From contig JACZZP010000019.1 in assembly GCA_015183035.1 (NCBI GenBank), forward strand, positions 930,001 through 994,000: 64,000 bases of DNA, written 5' to 3'. The translations under genes were made by a program, and so were the position numbers. Shown here piece by piece: positions 24,601 through 37,800 of this stretch; position 1 is the stretch's first letter; each line of letters starts with the position of its first letter. The notes under the pieces were generated by a model, which ran no database searches, was not told the DNA's origin, and saw only the letters and a program-made list of their open reading frames with translations. This DNA comes from Meloidogyne chitwoodi (Eukaryota > Nematoda > Chromadorea > Rhabditida > Meloidogynidae).

Positions 24601-24679
24601 TTCTACAAAATATATAGGCGTGTCCTTCAATACCCACAGGAAAGTGCGGTAAAAAAGGGAATTTCTCCTTAGGGTTAAC

Positions 24680-25040
24680 TACTAACTCCCGAATCGGGAT
24701 CCCGGAACTGCGATTTTTCCGACCTAATTACAATACACATAATAGATTTATAATTATTTCTGCTCTTAAAGTTTATTAAATTTTAACAACCACTTAAATA
24801 AATATTCAACTAATAAAACACAAAAATTCAATTTTAAGGGGGAAGCGCGAACGCTGTCCCCCACACTCAAAAATTTAGCTGTGAGCCTACCCGAATTTCG
24901 AGCCGCTCTGCGGGTCAACCTCGCCCTCAAGTGCAATGGGGAAGTCTCACCACAGACGTCCTGCCTTGTTGATCGCAGGGACGCCCCAGCCAGGTAAGTT
25001 TATGAGTAGTCTAGTATCGTCCACATAAAAAATATAAAAT
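24680..25040. other. GC-rich island of unknown nature
   Basis: 24840-25000 is markedly richer in GC than its surroundings. It has a plus-strand open frame of about 55 codons (LPEFRAALRVNLALKC...) that ends at GCCAG|GTAAGTTTATGAG, a good splice donor. There is no start codon or upstream exon. It may be an exon of an unidentified gene, a noncoding RNA or an insertion. Confidence 0.3.
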
Positions 25041-25565
25041 AAATAAAAATGTCAGTTTATATAATACAACCATTTTATAAATATATATAACTGTCTTTTC
25101 TTGTTTCTCTTATCTCTCTTCGCTCTTTTAGTTTTTACCGTTGCTTTCTTTTTGTCTCTGACATGCGCTATTTTTCTAAGCTTTTCTTCTTTGCAATATG
25201 TCAGAGAAGAAATAAATAATAAAAAGCAAGGGAAAATAAAACAAAATAATTCTTGGACAAAAGTTGTATATATAAATTATTTTTAAAAAAAAAGGATTTA
25301 ATCAACAAATTAAAAAATTTTAAAATTAAGTTAAATTGATAAAATAAATTAAAAATTTATTTTAATAATGTTGGGTAAAATTGGAGAAACTAACCACAAA
25401 AACTCTTAAAAATAAAATCACTCTTAAAAAATAACTAAAAATAAGCTTTTCCTCGCACCCTTTAAAAGGAAAACCCTATTACCAGGGATAGGCAAGTTTC
25501 GAAAGTTTCGTGTTTTTAAGAAATTTTTATTTCGGATTTCGATTTTTATTTTCCATTTTTGCCCA

Positions 25566-26497
25566 GGTGTACGGAAAATTCCTCCTCGGAAAACTCCTCC
25601 CCGAAGATTTTCGGAAAATTCCTCCCCAGTTTTTCGGAAAATTCCTCCTCAACGGAAAATACCTCCTCAAACAGAATTAATGGAAAATTCCTCCCTGAAA
25701 ATTCCTCTTTTAGCGGAAAATTCCTCCCAAAATGTTTGTAGTATAATATAACGATTGCAAAATTTTGTATCAAAAGTCATACCATTCGACTCATCTTGAC
25801 GAGCTTAGTCGAATCGAACCACTTTCATTGTGAGGAAATGCGTTTGAATCGAGATATGGTTCCCCGAAAATTGAAAAACCATAGGGGGGAGTAAGCTCTA
25901 CTAAGTGATTACCGCAGCAATTATTTTCACTGAATTAATTATTTAGTTCGAATTTTAGCTATAGATTAACGCACGTAACAAAAGCCAACCAGCCATGGGC
26001 GCCAAAATGAAGAAGTCATAAAACACTCCCAATAGGTCCACGTTTGGCGTGTTTCCAGCAAACTTCGAGCCTTCATAACTTTATTCAAAATTGTTCAATC
26101 AAGACGATTTTGATCTCATTCGATAGGTCTCGAAGAGCTCTTTCAAATAAGCTATCATGCTCATTTTTGAATTTTTTACCCCGAAGAAGAGCTTGGTCCC
26201 CCTTATCTTTTTCAATTTTCAAGAGTCTGTAACTCGGTTCATAGGTATTTCTTTAAACGGAGAGTGGTTCGATTCGACTAAGCTCGTCAAGATGAGTCGA
26301 ATGGTATGACTTTTGATACAAAATTTTGCAATCGTTATATTATACTACAAACATTTTGGGAGGAATTTTCCGCTAAAAGAGGAATTTTCAGGGAGGAATT
26401 TTCCATTAATTCTGTTTGAGGAGGAATTTTCCGTTGAGGAGGAATTTTCCGAAAATCTTCGGGGAGGAGTTTTCCGAAGAGGAATTTTCCGGTAATC
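25566..26497. mobile_element. 932-bp DNA element with long, motif-built TIRs
   Basis: Inverted arms span 25566-25823 and 26263-26497. Each begins GGTGTACGGAAAATTCC or GATTACCGGAAAATTCC and is built of iterated GGAAAATTCCTCC units. The flanks repeat TTTGCCCA (25558-25565 and 26498-26505). No transposase. The arms differ mainly in the number of motif units. Confidence 0.85.
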
Positions 26498-26841
26498 TTT
26501 GCCCATCCCTGCTATTAACCCCATCTTAAAAAAACAATAATTGTCTTGCGACTAAGTGACTTCTTGCGATTACGTTATATGCGACTAACTGGATTCTTGC
26601 AATAAATTGTCCTGAATCTGGATGGGCTTTTTATATACCTAATTTTAAAAATTAATAATTGTAAATACTTTTTCTAATACAACTTTTTTAGATACTCTGA
26701 AATAGCCAACTTTGAATCGGCTCTTTTCCATCAAAAAATTTTTTTGTCTTACAAAAATTATTTCCTTTATAAATATTAATTTTTAAATATTTTTAAATAA
26801 TAAAAGAATAAATATATCTAATTAATTTATTTATTTTTTAA

Positions 26842-28470
26842 TTAATAATCATCACCCTCTACTTCCACCTTTTCTTTTTCTAAGCCAAGAATTGCTGATG
26901 CTTCTTCCTTATATTGTTCACCACGTTTTTTCCAAGCTTGAGAAATTTTTTGTTTATCAAATCCAGTGTCTTTTAATGTTGTAATTGGAGCGATAAAACG
27001 TGGAATAATTATTTCGGCACAAAGTCCGATAAGAAATCCTGATGCAGTGCCAATAAGAAGGCCGGCAACGGGGAGACCAGTTCCCAAAACGTATAATTTC
27101 TGTAAATTTAAAAATAAAAGAAAAATAAAAGAAAAACAGAAGAAAAATTTTGGAGTATCTGAGGTACCCCATCCCACTTAATCGCAATAAAATAAATCAA
27201 ATTATAACGAATGAAGAAAATTATGGAACAAAAAAACACCCCATTTAATCGCAAAATAATTTACACAAAAAATGATTGATAATTTTTTACGAATAAATGG
27301 GGTGTTTACTTCACTCCCCATTTATTCGCAAAAAATAAAATTTGCGAATATATGGGGTGAATACTTAAACTAAATGTTGAAAAAAACGTGACCGGAAAAT
27401 GCGTCAGTGGAAAATCGGTCAGTGAAGAAACAGTACATAAAACCACTAAAATACATGTAAAACACAAAAATACATCAAAAATTTTTGTGCTTTAATGTGT
27501 TTTTTGTTTTATTTGTGTTTTTGCGTTTTACATGTGTTTTTTGTGTTTTACATGTTTTTTTTTGTGTTTTACATGTGTTTTTTGTGTTTTAATGTGTTTT
27601 TGTGTTTGCATGTGTTTTTGTATTTTTTGTGTTTTATTTACGTTTTACATGTATTTTAGTGGTTTTATGTACTGTTTCTTCATTCTTCACTGACCGATTT
27701 TCCACTGACGCATTTTCCGGGAGCCGAAAATAATTACTTATATTTTAATGTTACCTTTCTAGACATTTTAGAACCAATATCTGTAAATAATATTTCCTTT
27801 GCTGCAAGAAGTACACCAGTCGTTGAACCAAAACTAAACATTATATTTTTTTTAATAATCTAATTTTTTTGTGTATTCTAATTATAATAAAAGGGATTTT
27901 GAAAATTTTAAAAATTTTTGAAAATTTTTAAAATTATTGAAATTTGTGAAAATTTTTGAAATTTTTAAAAATTTCAAAAAAAAAAAAATTTTCACTCACA
28001 ACATTCCATGCCAACAATAGTTTTTTACTGCATCCATTCTTTCTTTTTTTACAAAAACAGTTTCACCAATTCTTAAATCTTTTGTGAAATTGCTTAAACC
28101 ACTAGCACCTGTTGCTGCCATAATTCCTTTATTTAATTTAAAAAAAATTTTTTTTTAATTTTTAAATTTTTTGTATTAATGTAAGGCTTAGTATTATATA
28201 AAATTTAAAAAATAAAAAAAAATTAAAATAATTTAAAAAAGAATAACCAATGCCCAATGAAGACTTGCTTGCTCCCCCAGCCTTATCACCACTGTTTGCG
28301 CCTATAAAAAAATTAAAAAAAAATTAAAAATTTTTTTTAAATATTTAAAAAATAATATTTTTAATTTAAAACAAATATTATATTAATTTTAAAAATTATT
28401 AAAATTTTTTAATAAATTTTTAAAAATAACCTATAGCTGCCATTAATTGCTCTTCTGTTTCAATCTTCAT
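26842..28470 (-). CDS. Unrecognised small membrane protein, five exons
   Basis: Exons 28470-28431, 28301-28248, 28126-28000, 27833-27755 and 27099-26842 join in frame with GT/AG borders, giving 185 aa. The start is MKIETEEQLMAAIG. A Gly/Ser-rich linker follows, then a basic patch (KKERMDAVKNYCWHGM). Two hydrophobic segments come next (FFGSTTGVLLAAKEILF and GTGLPVAGLLIGTASGFLIG), then a charged tail ending EVEGDDY. The two glycine-rich hydrophobic segments suggest a membrane hairpin, possibly of an organelle. I do not recognise the family. The last intron (27100-27754) is enlarged by two foldback elements. The next gene upstream on the same strand ends 202 bp away. Confidence 0.6.
27181..27365. 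mobile_element. Foldback cluster built of CCCCATTTATTCGCAAAA motifs
   Basis: ACACCCCATTTAATCGCAAAA at about 27236, its complement CGAATAAATGGGGTGT at about 27290, ACTCCCCATTTATTCGCAAAA at about 27315 and TTTGCGAATATATGGGGTG at about 27342 form nested inverted repeats. It lies in an intron. Confidence 0.6.
27392..27720. mobile_element. 329-bp foldback element with ACATGTGTTTT core
   Basis: About 75-bp inverted arms begin CCGGAAAATGCGTCAGTGG and contain repeated GTCAGTG and GGAAAATCGGTCAGTG motifs. The centre is a run of TGTGTTTTACATGTGTTTTT units. It lies in the last intron of the minus-strand membrane protein gene. No clear target duplication. Confidence 0.75.
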
Positions 28471-28671
28471 ATTTAAGCGAAGAAATAAAAATTATTTAAT
28501 TAAAAAGAAGCAGAAAAATGCTTTAAAAATTAAAAAAAAATATTTAAAAAAAAGAAAATTAAATTTAAATAAATAAAAAAATTAAAATTGAAAATAAATT
28601 TAATAAAAATTATTTTTAATATTTATTTAAAATAAAAAAAAACAATAAAAAAATAATAAAAATATCAAAAT

Positions 28672-31528
28672 CTAAACAACACACATTTGTAAAATTCGAC
28701 CAAGTACATTATGATTTAATTTAATAGATTTATCATCATAAAGTAGATGGGGACCATCAATATAGCAATAATTTATTCGATTATTAATAAAGCCTTAAAA
28801 AAAATTAATTAATTAATTAAAATTAATTTTTAATAAATATTGAAAATTTTTTAAATTTCTTTTTAAATTTTTTTTAACTTTTAAAAATTTTTTTTGTAAA
28901 AATAAATTTTTTAACCTTCAACATCAATATTAATTGCAATTGTGTTTAATTGACCAACTGCAAACCAAAAATATTTTCCATCGCTGAGAATTAGTTGAGA
29001 AGTTAGTGGAGCAGTAAGGTCGGTAAATTGGGTATTACCTAAAAAATAATTTAATTAAAAAAATTTTTTTAATTAAAAAAAACCAAGGCAATGTGCTTGT
29101 CCATTAAGCCAACTAAAAAGTGAAATAAGTGCAGTAGCTTTGATACAATCATTCAAAGTTTCATCCCATTCTAAACCTGCTTCACAGCCCCAATGTTTCA
29201 AATTACTGCTGATTGAAGATATATCTTTTATTGCAAGACGACCATAGGTGTGAGTTTCTTCTGAAAAATTCAAAGTTTTAAGCTTGCAAATTCTGATTTT
29301 TATTGTAAACTTAAAAATTCTGATTTTTAAGTTTAATTTAATAAAATCTGATTGTAACTTAAGATTGAAAATTCTGATTTTTAAGTTTAATTTTAATTTA
29401 ATAAATTCTGATTTTTATTGTAAAATTAACGTTAAAGTTTAAATTTGCAAATTCTGATTTTATTGTAAATTTAACTTTAAATTCTGATTTTTAAATTTAA
29501 AGATTCTGATTTTTATTGTAAACTTAAAAATTCTGGTTTTTAAATTTTAAGTTTGCAAACTTTAAGAATAAATTTTATTAAGGTTTTTTAATTTCAAGTT
29601 GTAAATTTTTATTTATAAATTCTGATTTTAAATTATCAATTAAAAATAAATATTTTAATAAATCAAAAAATTCTGACTTTAATAATTTTAAGTTTACAAA
29701 TTCTGATTATTAAAATATAAATTTTAAGTTTACAAATTCTGATTATTAAAGTAATTCTGATTTATAAAATATTTAAACATACCACAGTCATATTCATAAC
29801 CAGGACATTGCCAAAGAATATCAGTGTCAGGTTGCAAATTAAATACTCGAGGATTGAAAATTACATCGTCTTTTAAATTAAAACATTTTTCTTCTCCCTC
29901 TTGTGTTGTTGCTTCAGGAAATAGTGGAGAATTTAAACGATCATCAGAAAATTCAAAAATCTTTAAAAAAAAATTTTAAATAATTTTTTAATTGAAAAAT
30001 AAAAAAATATACATTTTTCATTGGATTTTTGCTTCTCACTTGAACGGCAAAATTATCACGTAAAGTAAAGCTTAACTCGCCCAAACGTCTTCTATAAAAA
30101 AAAAATAAATTAATTAAAAAAAATATTTTTAATATTAAAAATTTACTCATCATCGCCAGTAAAACGAACAGGCATTTTAGGTTTAGCCTCTTCTATCCAA
30201 GCATTATAATCAGTCTCCCAAATAGGCATTCGATCATATAAATGAGTAAAACCAGAACGGATCCAGAAAGATTCACAACGAGGATTGAAAGAAATCTTTA
30301 AAAAAAATAAAAGATTTTTTTAATTAAAAAAAGGGAAAAAATAGGGAAAAAATTATGGGGAAAATTGAAAAATAATAATTAAAAAATAAATAAAATTAAT
30401 TCTATACCCTATGATCCAGCAATTTTCCCAAATTTCCTTTAGCCAAAATTAAATGTGCATCTTCTACAAGTGAACGTAAAAATTTTGCTCTATTGTCAGC
30501 CACTTCCTCTTGAGAATGATTTTCATCTTTGGAGATTTTGTCTTGTTCAAGAAAAATTTTTAGAGATTCGGTCACGCGTTTCTAATTGAAAAAAATTTAA
30601 AAAATTATCTCAAAAATTAAAAAAAAAACCTCAAATCCTTTCGTAGGCAGAACCAAAGATTTAAAATAATTATCTTTCAATTCATTCACAGCATCAACTC
30701 CATCAATTATTTTGCATTTGGCAACATATTTGTAAAAATTAAGTGGATCAAAATAATTAGGTATTACGGGAAATGCCCAAGCCTTTCGAGGACGAGATAA
30801 AGGACGCATCCAACGTCTGTAAAATTAAAATTTTTTTTAAACTTAAATTATAAAATTTTGGTTCTAATTTTAGGACATGTGTATGTAGAAGAGTTTTTTA
30901 TTTGGAAATTTTTTTTAAATTAATTTTTATAATTTTTAACACAATATAAAATTAATATAAGCGTCCAAAAAAAATAATACACCGTTGGGTTAATTTAAAT
31001 TTATTAGATAAATAGTTATGTTCCTTCCACCCTACAAGTAATGTGAAAGGAACATTTAAATTTAATCGATAATTAATGTTATGTTCCTTCCACACTACAA
31101 GTAGTGTGAAAGGAACAATTAAATTTAATCGATAAAAGTTATGTTCCTTCCACCCTACAAGTAGTGTGAAAGGAACAATCTCTACCGGAGTTTCTTTTTA
31201 ATAGGAGTCGAAATATTAATTTTGGGACTAATGTCCATAGATAGAGCCAAAAAATTTTTTTATTTAAAGATAAAAAACCTGTGCCATGTTCTCTCAAATT
31301 TACTCCAATCTCTTTCATAAGGATTTACAAAATCAATTTTTTCTTTAATTGTAGGTAACCAATTGATAATTTCTTGTATTTTATAATAATCTAACAGTCT
31401 CGTTTTTGGATCCGACAATTTCTTAAAAAAAATAAAAAATATTTTTTTTTTAATTATCTAACCTTAATTATTTTTTCGTTGACATGACTAAATGGTTGAA
31501 TAATGGCTTTTTTAGCAATAGTAGACAT
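28672..31528 (-). CDS. Mitochondrial ribosomal protein of the mS30/mL65-mL37 (PDCD9) family
   Basis: A multi-exon minus-strand gene from ATG 31528 (MSTIAKKAIIQPFSHVNEK) to the stop at 28672. Exons alternate with short AT-rich introns, and one intron (29275-29770) is enlarged by simple repeats. The protein has RWMRPLSRPRKAWAFPVIPN, a central WIRSGFTHLYDRMPIWET segment and a C-terminal LILSDGKYFWFAVGQLNTIA block. I associate this last pattern (QLIxxDGxxFxFxxxQLNT) with the PDCD9-type mitoribosomal proteins S30 and L37. It would be a structural part of the mitochondrial ribosome. I cannot separate S30 from L37 by eye. Length (about 430 aa) suits either. Confidence 0.6.
29275..29770. repeat. Intronic AAATTCTGATTTT repeats
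   Basis: Some fifteen copies of ATTCTGATTTT(T)A, spaced by TTGTAAACTTAAA-like linkers, fill one intron of the mitoribosomal protein gene. Confidence 0.85.
31010..31185. repeat. Three tandem hairpin units in an intron
   Basis: GTTATGTTCCTTCCAC.CTACAAGTARTGTGAAAGGAAC occurs three times (about 31016, 31079, 31139), separated by AATTAAATTTAATCGATAA. Each unit is itself an inverted repeat (GTTCCTTyCACaCTAC / GTAGTGTGAAAGGAAC). It lies in an intron of the mitoribosomal gene. Confidence 0.85.
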
Positions 31529-31887
31529 TATTTATTTTTATAAAAAAATAATTATTAAAAAAAAATTAATTAAATAAATTAAATATTAAAAAAAAATAAT
31601 TAAATAAAAAATAAAAATAAATTTATTCAAAAAAGAATAATTTTTTATTTATTTATAGTAAAAAAATTAAATATTAAATATTTTTATTTGCAATTCTTAA
31701 AAAATAAAATAATTAAAATACATAAATTGTTGTGTTTAAAATACCCAAAATATATATTTTCGAAAATTTTTACATATTTAAAATTAATTTTTTTTTATCT
31801 AGAGTGTATTTATCTCAAGCTATTCGGAGTGAACAAAAAAACTAAAAAAATTAAACTCTTTTTTAAAATACATATTATTATTTTTAT

Positions 31888-34800
31888 TTAAGCAGATAAT
31901 GCAGTGTCTCTAAATCCTTTTTCAAGCTGCCTGGTTGTTGAACTTCCTGCACTACCATTTGAACCTGTTGAGTTCTCAATGTTCTTTAAAATAAAATTAA
32001 TAAATTCCAAAAATTTAAAAAAAAACCTCAACCCTTCTCTGCTGTACAATTAATACTACAGGATTATCATAATTATTAGCTGCAACACGAGCAGTTTCCA
32101 AAGTTTGATCATTTTCTAAAACTTGATTATTCAAATAAAGCAATTGGTCATTCGGTGATTGTTTAGTTTTTTGCATAAGTTGTAATTTTAAATCGGTAAT
32201 TGTTTGAGTTGAACGCATCTTTAAAAATAAGTTAATATATAAAAATAATTTTAAAATAAACCTTAAATTTGTACATATTTTTACGCATTGCAACTCTTCT
32301 TGTAGTAATTGTAGAGCTTGAACTTGTACTATTCCCCGCTGTTTTTGCTTGCAACTGTTCTTCACTTTCGTCTTCTTTCTAAAAATGAGAAAAAATAATT
32401 ATTTTTTAATTTTTTTTAATTATTTTAAATTAACCATTTTAACCCAAATTTCTGCTCCGTCAGGGTAAAGGTAACGCTTAAGCTCTTCGTTAGCATAATA
32501 TTCCATATAGCATTGCTCACAAAATTCAGAAAAGTGACCTTAAAAACAGAATAAAATTAAAATTGTGATTTTTTACAAATTCTGATTTCTTGAAAAATTA
32601 TTATTGGCTTAATTCTTAAAATTCTGAATTGTAATTTTTATTTTGTTTCTTACAAATTCTGATTTTATTTGCAAATTATTATTGATTTAATTCTCAAAAA
32701 TTCTGATTTGTAATTCTTATTTAATTATTAAAATTCTGATTGCAATCTTAATTTAAAATTAAATCAAATTTACAATCAGAATTTGTAAAAATTAAATAAA
32801 TCAGAATTTGTAAAACAAAATACAATGCAACATTTTTTCTTAAGTTTACCATCTTCATGGAAACAAATAGGCGGTGGTTGAGGTTGTTCTGGAGCATATT
32901 TATTATAAGCTAATACTAATTGCTGCCATTCATCTTCACTTAAAGGGACCCCATTTGGTTGTTGCTGCTGTTTTTGTGCTAATTTTTGATCTAAACCTCC
33001 TTCCAAAATTTGATCAAATAATAAAGTACTATTTTCTTCTTTATTTTCTGATAATGGAAATAAAGGTAAATATGGACGGCCATGTTGACAGAGAATACAT
33101 TCTTGACAAATTTTGGGAATTTCCACTACTTGTTTTTGCCTTAGAAAATAATTTAAAAATATTAAAAATAATTACTTTGATCTATTTGTAATATTTCTCA
33201 TTTTGCTATGAAAATCGGAACAAAGCAAAAATTTGTAAGTAAGCCCCAATTCATCAGGCGACCATTTTCTATTAAGCAAATTTTTAAGCAAAGGATTAAT
33301 TTCATTTAATAGCTCTTGGAGTTGATTCAAATTAGTTTGTCGAACTTGATAAAGAAACTAAAAAATAAATTAATAAATATAAAATATTTTTAAAATAACC
33401 AAAAATAAAAACAAATTACAAATAAAGCAAAAGGTAAACTGAAACAAAAAATGAAACTGAAGCAACAAATGAATTGAAGCAAAAAAAGAAAAAGAAGCAA
33501 AAAGAAACAGAAGCAAAAAAATAAAATTTAAGCAAAAAAAAGAAACTGAAGCAAAAATAAAATTGAAACAAAAAAGAAACTGAAGCAAAAAATGAAATTG
33601 AAGCAAAAATAGGTAGTCATCTTAACGTATACAGAAGCAAAAGAACGAAGAGTCTATTGATCTTATTGGTGGTAACGTAGGTAAATTAAAATGTTATTAA
33701 TTCTCTTATTTTATAAAAAAAAATATTTAAAATATAATTTATTACGTTATACTCTTCAATGCACTCAGGACATTCATTTGATGAACATAAAAATGGACCA
33801 GCACATTCCATAAAGTTTGACCTTAAAACAGACCACTCGTTTTTGGTCAACCATGCACGTTTTGGTTTATAAGACAGACCACCTATAAAAATAAATAAAA
33901 AATTCAAAAATTTTTGAGAAAAGAATTGGTGGTTTTTTTTTGCTGACAAAATTTTGCGGATAAATAAAAAAAAATCCGCAAAAATTAAAAAAATCCGCAA
34001 GTCTTTTACCTTCAAAAAACACTAACTTTAATCATTAAAATCCCAAAAAATTTTTTTAAATTAATCTAAAAAACCATGTTTGCATAGAAGATCTTCATTA
34101 AAACGAATTTCTCCGTCATCAACAACTTCTGTAAAAGAACAACTTTCAGCACGTTCAAGTGGTGGAAGAGAAGAAACATCATTATCATCATTTTTAATAT
34201 ATTTTATTGGAGAAGAAGAATTATTATTATTATTATTATTATTGGGTGGTTCATTTTCATTATTATTATCAATTTCCATTGAAAAAGTTGATGATGATGG
34301 TTGTCGTTTACGAAAAGTTATGTTATCTACATACTGAAAAAGATGCATATTTTATAAAGTCTCCTAAAGTTCTTAGTTAATTTAAAAAATATACCATAGA
34401 TGAATTATTAATATTTTCCCCAATTATTTGAATTTCTGAAGTAGATTGAAAAGGAACAGAAGAACAAGATGTCGATTGATGATCCATAGAAAATAAATCT
34501 CCTTCATCAGCACCTTCATCATCATTATCCGATCCAGCACGAAGTCTTTTTTCTTAAAAATGAAAAATTAATAAAGAAAAAAAGTCACCCAAAATTTTAA
34601 GGTAAAAATATCCAAAAAAATTAGGGGGTGGGCCAAAAAAATTTATAAAAGAATTTAAAAAATTAAACCTGCAGGAGGATCCTCATCCGCAATTTTACTT
34701 AAACGACCCGATTTCTCCATTTGTTTTAAGGCAAATTTTTTAAATCTTCTCAAGTGATCAACTGATACCCATACTGCGTCTTCAGGAGGAGAAATGATAG

Positions 34801-37800
34801 GAAAAGGAATAGGGCGATTTGGATCGTGTGTTCTAATAAAATTAATTTTAATACATATAATAAAGAAATTAAATAAAAAAACCTTTTAGCCAAAGATCTC
34901 ATAGCTTCACAAAGTATTTTTTCAGTATCAGCAAGTGAACGTCTAAAAAATGCTTCCAATTTAAGCTCTTTAACACATTCTGTGCATAAATCGGCACTGA
35001 AAAATGAAAATTCAGAATATTTTTAAAAATCAGAATTTATAAAAATCAGAATATTTTAAAATTCAGAATATTTCTGAAAATAGAATATTTTAAAATTCAG
35101 AATATTTCTGAAAATCAGAATATTTTAAAATTCAGAATATTTCTGAAAATCAGAAGTTAAAATTCAGAATATTTAAATAATTTTAAAATACCCTGTCAAA
35201 AGACGACTCGAATCAAAATCACCACCAAAATTTGACATTTGTTCATCATCAATATCTGGCATTTGTATTTGCCATTGAACATTGAATTCCTTTAAAATAA
35301 AAGCAAAAATCAGAATTTAATAAAAAAAAAAGAAGAAATTAGAAAATGAAAAGAATATAAGCAAAAGTCAGAGTCTTTTAAAGATCAGAAATATTAAAAA
35401 AACAGAATTTTCGAAAAATCAGAATTTTTGAAACAGAATTATTAAAAAAAGAAGAATATTTTCAAAAATCAGAATTAAAAATCAGACTTTTGAAAAATCA
35501 GAAATATTTTCAAAAAACAGAATTTTGAAAAATCAGAATTTATAAAAAAAGAATATAAAAATATCAGAATTATTCAGAATATATTAAACTTACATTAATA
35601 AGCCTTTTCAAAGCGCAAGTTTTAACAGCCTTAAGTTCTCCCTTTTTAACTAAATCCACAGGTATTTTTCCGTGTTTACATAAAGTAAATTTGACTGAAT
35701 TTAATGGTTCAGGTGCATAAATATATTCATAATCAGCATAATTAAAACTTGGAATTTCTCCTTCTTCTAAATTTTCATTAGATATTAAAGTATTGTCCAA
35801 TTCATTTAAATTATGCGCTTCTTTTACAGCTTCGTATTCATTGGTAAATAAATTAATTAAAAGTGATAATGGTAAAAATGAAATTGCTTCGGGTTGATCT
35901 AAAAGGGTATAGCCGTCGTTGACCTTTTTAAATAATTTAAAAATTAAAAAATAAATTTTTAATAAAAAAAACCTCCAATTCTCTAAATAAATTATTAAGA
36001 TATGTATGACGCGAATTAATTCGCTTTTCCCAAAGAACCATTGAACGATTGGCTTCTTTACTTTCACGAATAAAATCAATTTCCAACTAAATTTTAAAAA
36101 ATAAATTTTTTAAAAATTAAAGAAAATTTAAAGAAAAACCTTATTTTTGACCTCCTGAACTATTCCATCCGGTGGCATATTTAATTTTGCTGAACAATTC
36201 ATAACATCAACAGCAGTTTTTGTTGGTTTACGTTGATAAATTAAAGCATAACAACCTTTCTGATCTGGAGTTGGACGACCAGAATTTTCTTTAGGTTCGC
36301 GGTGACCTTCATAGCCTGGGGCACGTTTTTCTAGTTGAACATGCTAAAAAATTTTTTTAATTAAAACAAGTGTAGGAAGAAATAAAGATTTGCTTCTAGT
36401 GAATGTACAAAAATTTGTAAAATTGAAAAAAAAAGTTGGAGGATAAAAATGGAAAAAACTTAAATATTCCCTTAGGCGTTTAAACAATCAAAATGACCAT
36501 GAAATTTTTTGATTTAATTAATTTATAAAAAAAGAAAACCTTGTCATTATAAGTAAACCATTGCTTTGAATAAGGGTCACGAATTAAATCATAATAATGG
36601 CCACAATGAGTATTATTCCCTTCATGTATCATAACAGCACAAAGCTCGTATTCATCGTTAAAAAGAGCATCAGGTTGTAATTTATTAGCTTTTAAAACGC
36701 GAGGGTATTGCATTACTGTTTTAAGTTTGTGATGACGTTCATTTGAGCTGAGAAAAAATTTTTGAAAATTTTTTGGAATTTTTTTGAAAATTTTTTTTAA
36801 ATTTTTCGAAAATTTTTAAATAAATTTTTTGAAATAATTTTAGTTTTAAATTAATTAAAATCAACTCACCCTTTAAAAACATATCTGTTCAATTGAATAA
36901 TCAAAACCTTTGGAAGTGTAGTGTATTGCAAAGTCTTTTCTGTTTTTCCTTGTTCTCCACAACTGCTGCATTTATAATCAGCGAGTCTAAAAAACAAAAT
37001 TTTTTTTTAATTAAAAAAAAACAAACAATTCTGGTTTAAAAAAGCTTTCAATAGCAGTATTTAAAGAATTAAATCCATCAATTATAATAAATAAAGAGCG
37101 ATATTCGCTTTCTGCATCTGTTGAATGGCCACATTCACAACGAATTGTTTGACGCATACGACTCTGAAAAAAATTGTTTGAAAAAATTAATAAAATTAAA
37201 ACGTAAAGGACGTTTAGCTAATTGTAAGGTTTTTTAATCCACAAAAAAGAAAATTTAAAAAATACCAAACGTTTTTATTTCGTTTATATTTTCCTAAATA
37301 TTCTTTTTGGGTAGGAATGCTTACAGAGTTTAACATAAATACTCTGTTTTAATTTTTAGAACACAATCGAGGATGTTAAACTATTAAATAGAGATCGAGC
37401 TTTTTTAAGGATGGCCCTGTGAATTTATTAATGAGCAGGACCAAAAATCTAAACTCCAGGAAAAAGTCAGTAACAGAAAAAACCCAGAATAAGCAATAAA
37501 AATTCCAAGGCTTGGAGATAGGAAAAACACAGGCCTTTTGTCCTTAAAACATCTCGATCTCCATATTAGACTCAAAAACGTAAAAAAAAATAATAATTTT
37601 AAATAAACCTGAAACAATTGACGAATGGAAGTTTGAATTTTCTCCCCATTTGGATGAAAAAGTAAATTCTTTTCAATTGTATCAAAAAATAAAGTGTGAA
37701 ATTCCTGAACGTCTTGTTGCTGATTATCTAGCCTTAAAAGTTGACAAAATTCTTTGGCGTCGGTTGTTTCCTTTAATTGAAAAATTTATTATATTTTTCA

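Larger units (their letters stand above)
20747..24674. mobile_element. 3.9-kb unit bounded by about 130-bp inverted repeats next to TTAA
   Basis: The left arm starts CCCTAAGGAGAAATTCCC at 20747 and runs to about 20880. The right arm is its near-perfect inverse, ending at 24674. Both are flanked by TTAA, as expected for a piggyBac-type insertion. However, the inverted match continues 5 bp beyond TTAA (AGTAG), so the true ends are uncertain. No transposase is visible inside. The unit contains two small genes and two nested nonautonomous elements. Confidence 0.6.

Noticed and set aside
25546..26495. Open frames with GRNFPLKEEFS repeats at 25.6, 26.4 and 47.6 kb
   Set aside because: They are translations of the GGAAAATTCCTCC motifs in transposon ends.
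27839..27841. Start of the five-exon gene at the ATG at 27841 (MFSFGST)
   Set aside because: The TTTAG just inside it works as an acceptor in phase with three upstream exons, giving a longer consistent protein; the short start stays possible but is less likely.
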